From assembly GCA_964617765.1 (NCBI GenBank), contig CAZTZY010000016.1:1-38166 (forward strand): a stretch of DNA of 38,166 nucleotides. Reading direction: 5' to 3'. Numbering within the stretch: the stretch's first letter is position 1; every line of letters starts with the position of its first letter. Below are positions 33,688 to 38,166 of the stretch, piece by piece. Made by a program: the position numbers and the translations under genes. The notes under the pieces are model-generated. The model searched no databases. It was not told the DNA's origin and was given only the letters and a program-made list of their open reading frames with translations. The DNA is from CAZTZY01 sp964617765 (GTDB lineage: Bacteria; Pseudomonadota; Gammaproteobacteria; Pseudomonadales; DT-91).

Positions 33688-34125
33688 ATGCAGTTACGTC
33701 GCTATACCGTTGATTTGCAGGCTTATATGGCCGAATGTGAGGCAAATTATCGGCGGTTAATGAAATTATTACCTGTGAATAACGATGAAGTTGTTTATCA
33801 GGTGCAATTACCGGGTCAGTCTTCTGTATTGATGCGTATGCGGGTGCTTGAGCGCTGTAAATACACCACAATGATGACAATAGAGCAGGCTTGTTTAGGG
33901 GATTGGCTGCCAGACTACCATTTTGAAGTGCGTATTTATCATGATGCCAAAATGGCAGAGGTCATATCGTTTCAAAAACAGGGAAGAATGCGTCCTGTTT
34001 ATGGCTATCCGAATGAAAAAATGCATCAAAAGGATGAAAAATTTCAGCAACATTATTTTTTATCGGAATGTTTGGCCAATTGCCTGAAAAATGGTTTTAG
34101 CGAAACGCAAATTCCTGTGGTATAA
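33688..34125 (+). CDS. yqiB: YqiB-family protein (DUF1249)
   Basis: A 145-residue protein of the DUF1249 family, whose function is unknown. Conserved family features are LQAYMAECEANYRRLMKLLP at the N terminus, LERCKYTTMMTIEQ, the aromatic patch WLPDYHFEVRIYHDAKMAEVI and KDEKFQQHYFLSECLANCL near the end. No signal peptide or membrane segment. It heads the conserved run yqiB-cpdA-yqiA-parE. ATG 33688 has no strong ribosome site; the other nearby ATG (33672) is out of frame. Confidence 0.88.
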   Translation: MQLRRYTVDLQAYMAECEANYRRLMKLLPVNNDEVVYQVQLPGQSSVLMRMRVLERCKYTTMMTIEQACLGDWLPDYHFEVRIYHDAKMAEVISFQKQGRMRPVYGYPNEKMHQKDEKFQQHYFLSECLANCLKNGFSETQIPVV

Positions 34126-34128
34126 AAC

Positions 34129-34174
34129 GCTGCTTGCGTCACAAAAAAAGTCTTTTTAGGTTGATTCAAGCAGC
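34129..34174. other. Inverted repeat between yqiB and cpdA
   Basis: GCTGCTTG (34129-34136) is complementary to CAAGCAGC (34167-34174), with a 30-nt interior that itself holds AAAAAG-TC-TTTTT. It directly follows the yqiB stop codon. It could fold in the mRNA, but no T-tract follows, so it may attenuate rather than end transcription. Confidence 0.35.
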
Positions 34175-34235
34175 AATAAATTAATGGAATGCTAGTATAA
34201 AAATCTGGGTTCACGAAAAATGAGCGGAGTTTCTT

Positions 34236-35018
34236 TTGTCGGTTAAATTATTACAAATCACCGATTGTCACCTTGGTGAAACAGAAGGTGAATGCCTTTT
34301 AGGCCTGGATACCGATAAAAGCCTAGATTATGTGCTTGCTCATATGTTTGGTGAGCAAAAGGAGATTGATTTACTGGTCTGTTCAGGGGATTTAAGTAAT
34401 GAGGCCGGCGCTGGTGCCTACGAGCGGTTGATTAATAAGCTGCCCATTGATATTCCCCAGGCGTGGTTGCCAGGCAATCATGACGATAACGAGTGTATGA
34501 GTTCATTTGCCGGAGAGAATCGCCAATTTCTACCTACTTTAAGTTTTTCCCATTGGCAGATTACGCTGCTGGACTCATCAATTCCCAATGAAGTGCCGGG
34601 TTATATTGAATTGTCAGAATTGGACAGGGCAGTAAAAATTCTGGAAGCCTTTCCTGAAAAATCCCATCTTATTTTTATACACCACCCGCTCCGGCCGGTT
34701 GGTTGCAAGTGGCTTGATACACAGGTGATTGGTAATGCTCATCACGTATTAAAAGTTTTGGAAAATTATCCGAATTTGAAGTTGGTGGTCTGTGGGCATG
34801 TACATCAGGAAACGCACCAGCACCATGGCCATATTCAGTTATATTCAACGCCTTCAACCTGTATCCAGTTCAAACCAAATAGCACAGGTTTTGCCGTGGG
34901 TGAGGAAATGCCAGGTTATCGCTGGATAGAACTTCATGATGACGGTACATTTGAAACGTCAGTCAGTCGTATCCCTTTCCGCGAGTTAAATATTGATCGT
35001 GGTTCCTCTGGCTATTAA
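34236..35018 (+). CDS. cpdA: 3',5'-cyclic-AMP phosphodiesterase
   Basis: A 260-residue class III cAMP phosphodiesterase of the calcineurin-like metallophosphatase fold, which lowers cAMP and so opposes CRP. The five metal-binding blocks are present in order: QITDCHLG (D10, H12), CSGDLSNEAG, LPGNHDDN, FIHHPLRP and VCGHVHQETH. The length is close to E. coli CpdA (275). The start is TTG 34236, placed 6 nt after GGAG; the nearby ATG at 34220 is out of frame. It lies 20 bp before yqiA, in the conserved yqiB-cpdA-yqiA-parE order. Confidence 0.94.
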   Translation: MSVKLLQITDCHLGETEGECLLGLDTDKSLDYVLAHMFGEQKEIDLLVCSGDLSNEAGAGAYERLINKLPIDIPQAWLPGNHDDNECMSSFAGENRQFLPTLSFSHWQITLLDSSIPNEVPGYIELSELDRAVKILEAFPEKSHLIFIHHPLRPVGCKWLDTQVIGNAHHVLKVLENYPNLKLVVCGHVHQETHQHHGHIQLYSTPSTCIQFKPNSTGFAVGEEMPGYRWIELHDDGTFETSVSRIPFRELNIDRGSSGY

Positions 35019-35038
35019 ACAGTCTATTCATTGTTTGC

Positions 35039-35626
35039 ATGAATAAATTACCTCCGGTTCTTGTCTATTTGCATGGATTCAAAAGCTCGCCATTTGCTGC
35101 AAAAGCCGAGGAAGTGGATGTTTATATTCGCCAGCAACATTTGAATATTGAATATTTACGGCCTTTAATTCCCGATACACCGGATTTGGCCATTCCACAG
35201 CTGGAAGCCTTGATGCAATCATTACAGGGCAGGCTAGTGTCGCTAATAGGCAGTTCGCTAGGTGGTTACTATTCAACGTGGTTAGCCGAACGCTTCAATG
35301 TAAAGGCGGTTTTGGTAAATCCCGCAGTCCATCCGCATAAAATATGGGATAAGTACATTGGCTTGCATCAAAACCCATATTCAGGTGTACAATTCGCGAT
35401 AACATCGGCACATCTCGATGATTTGAAATCGATTTTTTTGCCGGTCATTCCGCATCCTGAAAGATATCTGGTGTTACTGCAAACTGGAGATGAAGTTCTT
35501 GATGCACTGGAAGCAAGCAAAACTTTTTTTAGGTCGCCATGCATTATCGAAAGTGGCGGCGATCATCGGTTCCAGGATTTTCAACGTTATTTGCCAACTA
35601 TCATGGCCTGGTTACATTTGGAGTAA
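35039..35626 (+). CDS. yqiA: YqiA-like alpha/beta-hydrolase (esterase)
   Basis: A 195-residue single-domain alpha/beta hydrolase of the UPF0227/YqiA family. VYLHGFKSSP forms the oxyanion loop, GSSLGG (71-76) holds the nucleophile Ser73, TGDEVLD contributes the acid, and GGDHRFQDF the catalytic His. The E. coli enzyme is an esterase acting on short acyl and palmitoyl-CoA esters; the physiological substrate is unclear. It lies 3 bp before parE and 20 bp after cpdA. Confidence 0.92.
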   Translation: MNKLPPVLVYLHGFKSSPFAAKAEEVDVYIRQQHLNIEYLRPLIPDTPDLAIPQLEALMQSLQGRLVSLIGSSLGGYYSTWLAERFNVKAVLVNPAVHPHKIWDKYIGLHQNPYSGVQFAITSAHLDDLKSIFLPVIPHPERYLVLLQTGDEVLDALEASKTFFRSPCIIESGGDHRFQDFQRYLPTIMAWLHLE

Positions 35627-35629
35627 AAA

Positions 35630-37525
35630 TTGAGTAATTATACTGCTGAATCCATTGAGGTTTTAACCGGATTAGATCCTGTGCGTAAACGCCCGGGGAT
35701 GTATACCGACACCACGCGCCCTAATCATCTGGCGCAAGAAATTATTGATAACAGTGTCGATGAGGCGCTTTCTGGTCATGCAAAAAAGATTGATGTGATC
35801 TTGCATGAAGACCATTCCTTGAGTGTTGTTGATGATGGTCGTGGTATGCCGGTGGATATTCATCCTGAGCAAGGTAAGCCCGGAGTTGAGGTGATTCTTG
35901 CAACTTTGCATGCGGGTGGAAAATTTTCCAATAAAAACTACCAGTTTTCCGGTGGTTTGCACGGTGTGGGTATTTCAGTGGTTAATGCCTTGTCGAAATT
36001 GCTCGATGTGAATATTCGCCGGGATGGGCAAATTTATAACATACAGTTCCAGCAGGGTGAAAAAAGTTCCGATTTGAAAGTGGTGGGGACATGTGCCAAA
36101 CGAGATACCGGCACATCAGTGCGTTTTTGGCCTGAACCAAAATATTTTGATAGCCCGAAATTTTCCCTTTCTCGCTTGAAGCATGTTTTACGTGCCAAGG
36201 CAGTTTTGTGTCCGGGATTGCGAGTGACCTTTCTGGATGAGGCAACTAAAGAAAGGGAAGAGTGGTTTTATGAAGATGGTTTGAAAGACTACTTGTTAAC
36301 TACGACGGCCGGTTTTGAAGTGTTGCCGAAAGATCCCTTTGTCAGTCATTTTAGCGGCTCCACAGAAGCGGTAGACTGGGCGATCCAGTGGTATGTGGAT
36401 GGTGGTGAACTGGTTCAGGAAAGTTACGTCAACCTTATTCCTACAGCGCAAGGCGGTACTCACGTTAATGGCTTGCGTACCGGTTTAATAGACGCCATGC
36501 GGGAATATTGCGAGTTTCGCAACCTGTTACCCCGCGGTATAAAACTGAATGCCGATGATATCTGGGATACCTGTAACTATATCCTGTCAGCAAAATTGCA
36601 AGACCCGCAATTTTCCGGCCAAACCAAAGAGCGCTTGTCATCGAGGGAGTGCGCAGTATTTATTGCCGGTGTAGCCAAGGATTCCTTTAGTTTGTGGTTG
36701 AACCAGCATACGGAGCAAGCGGATCAGTTAGCCGAAATGGCGATTAATAATGCGCAAACACGTTTGCGTAAATCGAAAAAAGTAGTGCGGAAAAAAGTGA
36801 CTGCAGGCCCTGCATTGCCAGGTAAATTGGCAGACTGTTCTGGCCAGGATGCTATGTTGGGCGAATTGTTTCTGGTAGAAGGAGATTCTGCCGGCGGTTC
36901 AGCCAAACAGGCGCGTGACAGAACCTTTCAGGCGATAATGCCCTTGCGTGGAAAGATACTGAATACATGGGAAGTCGATTCAGAAGAAGTGTTAGCTTCA
37001 CAAGAGGTGCATGATATTTCAGTCGCTTTGGGTGTTGATCCGGGTTCCGATGATCTATCAGTATTGCGTTATGGAAAAATTTGTATACTGGCCGATGCTG
37101 ATTCTGATGGATTACATATTGCTACATTGTTGTGTGCATTGTTTGTGAAGCATTTCCGTCCCCTCGTTTTAGCGGGTCATGTTTTTGTTGCCATGCCACC
37201 GTTATTTCGAATTGATATTGGCAAGGATGTCTTTTATGCCCTCGATGAATCTGAAAAAGAAGGCATTATCAATCGTATAGAAGCTGAAAATAAAAAAGGT
37301 AAGATCCAGGTGACGCGTTTCAAGGGTTTGGGTGAAATGAATCCGATGCAATTGCGTGAAACTGTTATGAATAAGGACACGCGCCGTATGTTGCAGTTGA
37401 CCATTGATGATAATGATGAGGCTGATAATACGGATGAAATGATGGATATGTTACTGGCTAAAAAACGTGCCGGCGATCGTAAAGCCTGGCTCGAAAGCAA
37501 AGGCGACCTTGCCGAAATTGCCTGA
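35630..37525 (+). CDS. parE: DNA topoisomerase IV subunit B
   Basis: A 631-residue type II topoisomerase ATPase subunit. With ParC it decatenates daughter chromosomes. The GHKL ATPase begins GLDPVRKRPGMYTDTTRPNH, with EIIDNSVDEALSGHA and VDDGRGMPVDIH. The transducer has QGGTHVNGLR. TOPRIM carries LVEGDSAGGSAKQARDR and ADADSDGLHI, and FKGLGEMNPMQL closes the protein. Length and the absence of the GyrB insertion identify ParE rather than GyrB. The start is TTG 35630, with GGAG 6 nt upstream. The next gene starts within its last codons. Confidence 0.96.
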   Translation: MSNYTAESIEVLTGLDPVRKRPGMYTDTTRPNHLAQEIIDNSVDEALSGHAKKIDVILHEDHSLSVVDDGRGMPVDIHPEQGKPGVEVILATLHAGGKFSNKNYQFSGGLHGVGISVVNALSKLLDVNIRRDGQIYNIQFQQGEKSSDLKVVGTCAKRDTGTSVRFWPEPKYFDSPKFSLSRLKHVLRAKAVLCPGLRVTFLDEATKEREEWFYEDGLKDYLLTTTAGFEVLPKDPFVSHFSGSTEAVDWAIQWYVDGGELVQESYVNLIPTAQGGTHVNGLRTGLIDAMREYCEFRNLLPRGIKLNADDIWDTCNYILSAKLQDPQFSGQTKERLSSRECAVFIAGVAKDSFSLWLNQHTEQADQLAEMAINNAQTRLRKSKKVVRKKVTAGPALPGKLADCSGQDAMLGELFLVEGDSAGGSAKQARDRTFQAIMPLRGKILNTWEVDSEEVLASQEVHDISVALGVDPGSDDLSVLRYGKICILADADSDGLHIATLLCALFVKHFRPLVLAGHVFVAMPPLFRIDIGKDVFYALDESEKEGIINRIEAENKKGKIQVTRFKGLGEMNPMQLRETVMNKDTRRMLQLTIDDNDEADNTDEMMDMLLAKKRAGDRKAWLESKGDLAEIA

Positions 37526-38166
37526 TAGTATTCTCACCGATGCTGCCTTGCAGGCGCTTCAGGAAATCTATCTGGAGGCAGATATTCTCTGGGGTGAGCA
37601 GGCAGCATTTATGGCTGTCGATGAAAGTCATGCGGTCACACCCAATCCCATCTGTGCCCTCACGCCAAAAAACCATGAACAAGTCTTGCGAACAGTTTTA
37701 TGGGCATTGGCCCATCATATTGCGCTGGTGCCCTCTGGAGGCAGGACGGGACTCAGTGGTGGCGCATGTGCCGGTAATCGTGAAGTGGTCTTAAGCCTTT
37801 GCAAAATGAATAACATTAAAGCTTTTGATGTCGATTCAGGCTTGATTACCGTTGAAGCAGGTATGGTGTTAGAAACCCTGCAAAATATTGTGGCGCAACA
37901 TGGGTGGTTTTATCCCGTAGATTATGCATCCAAAGGTTCTGCCCAAATGGGTGGTGCTGTTGCCACCAATGCTGGAGGCATTCGTGTACTACGTTATGGA
38001 ATGACTAGAGATTGGGTTGCAGGATTGAAGGCAGTTACCGGTGCAGGGGAAACAATATGCATAGATCGCTATCTGGAAAAAGATAATGCCGGATATGATC
38101 TGAAAAATCTTCTAATAGGTTCTGAAGGCACCCTTGCCATTATTACTGAAATCACATTCAAGCTCA
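37509..38166 (+). CDS. GlcD-type FAD-linked oxidase, 5' part (cut by window end)
   Basis: At least 219 residues of an FAD-binding type 4 (PCMH fold) dehydrogenase, open to the window edge. NPICALTPKNHEQV, VPSGGRTGLSGGA, VDYASKGSAQMGGAVATNAGGIRVLRYGMTRDWVAGL and LIGSEGTLAIITE are the FAD-binding segments of the D-lactate, D-2-hydroxyglutarate and glycolate dehydrogenase group. The remaining C-terminal substrate domain is not visible, so the substrate is open. The preferred start is TTG 37509, with AAAGG 5 nt upstream, giving a 17-bp overlap with parE. TTG 37518 is an alternative. Confidence 0.85.
   Translation, partial: MPKLPDSILTDAALQALQEIYLEADILWGEQAAFMAVDESHAVTPNPICALTPKNHEQVLRTVLWALAHHIALVPSGGRTGLSGGACAGNREVVLSLCKMNNIKAFDVDSGLITVEAGMVLETLQNIVAQHGWFYPVDYASKGSAQMGGAVATNAGGIRVLRYGMTRDWVAGLKAVTGAGETICIDRYLEKDNAGYDLKNLLIGSEGTLAIITEITFKL

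Noticed and set aside
37540..37794. 84-codon plus-strand ORF after parE
   Set aside because: It lies in a different frame from the long open FAD-oxidase frame starting at 37509, whose translation has strong family motifs.

Overview
The window is a piece of a draft scaffold (one run of 100 N at 13119-13218) from a Gram-negative gammaproteobacterium. The evidence is a CRP/Vfr-type regulator, TolC, the Kdo transferase WaaA, the ubiquinone enzyme Coq7, and the syntenic block yqiB-cpdA-yqiA-parE. The gnd-zwf-pgl operon together with a large accessory surface-protein locus would suit a methylotrophic or methanotrophic gammaproteobacterium (Methylococcales). No methane or methanol oxidation gene is present, so that placement is only a guess.

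Layout. 1-5562 (mostly minus strand): gnd-zwf-pgl, the oxidative pentose-phosphate branch (glucose-6-P to ribulose-5-P plus CO2), followed upstream by crp and uppP. 5740-9144: a DUF318/ArsP-like permease convergent with a stand-alone cytoplasmic molybdopterin oxidoreductase. 9326-22623 (plus strand): a 13-kb locus of six exported proteins: four small or medium DUF11-type adhesion-like proteins, one long DUF11 repeat protein with a CBM9/DOMON-like head (its end lost in the gap), and a 2037-residue protein with DUF11-like modules, two OmpA peptidoglycan-binding domains, an SdrD_B-like domain and a C-terminal region that looks like a large outer-membrane beta-barrel. 22856-24929: a GAPDH-family gene, an OsmC/YhfA-like gene and a VOC gene. 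24930-25325: a decayed OmpA/thrombospondin-type gene fragment and a strong terminator. 25326-30648: coq7, a DUF1624 acyltransferase, a tightly overlapping GT4 glycosyltransferase / methyltransferase / (alpha/alpha)-barrel protein trio, and a second methyltransferase. 30775-38166: waaA, tolC, yqiB, cpdA, yqiA, parE and the 5' part of a GlcD-type FAD oxidase.

The candidate new system is the 9326-22623 surface locus. A near-consensus sigma-54 promoter (10543-10558) stands in front of its main repeat protein. Three of its secreted proteins end in the same module (K-Y-V-R-N, then L-E-Y, then D-x-x-P-x-x-T/E-x-Y). The giant protein carries a duplicated beta-sandwich plus OmpA unit and a barrel, so it could anchor, and perhaps export, the DUF11 proteins. 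I infer a regulated extracellular coat, sheath or adhesive layer; nothing in the sequence proves that function.

Other regulatory signals: a perfect FNR/ANR box correctly spaced from a -10 element upstream of the GAPDH gene, with a MITE-like repeat sitting in the presumed leader; a terminator-like hairpin with a U-tract in the gnd leader; and twin 28-30 bp palindromes flanking a terminator downstream of the GAPDH gene.
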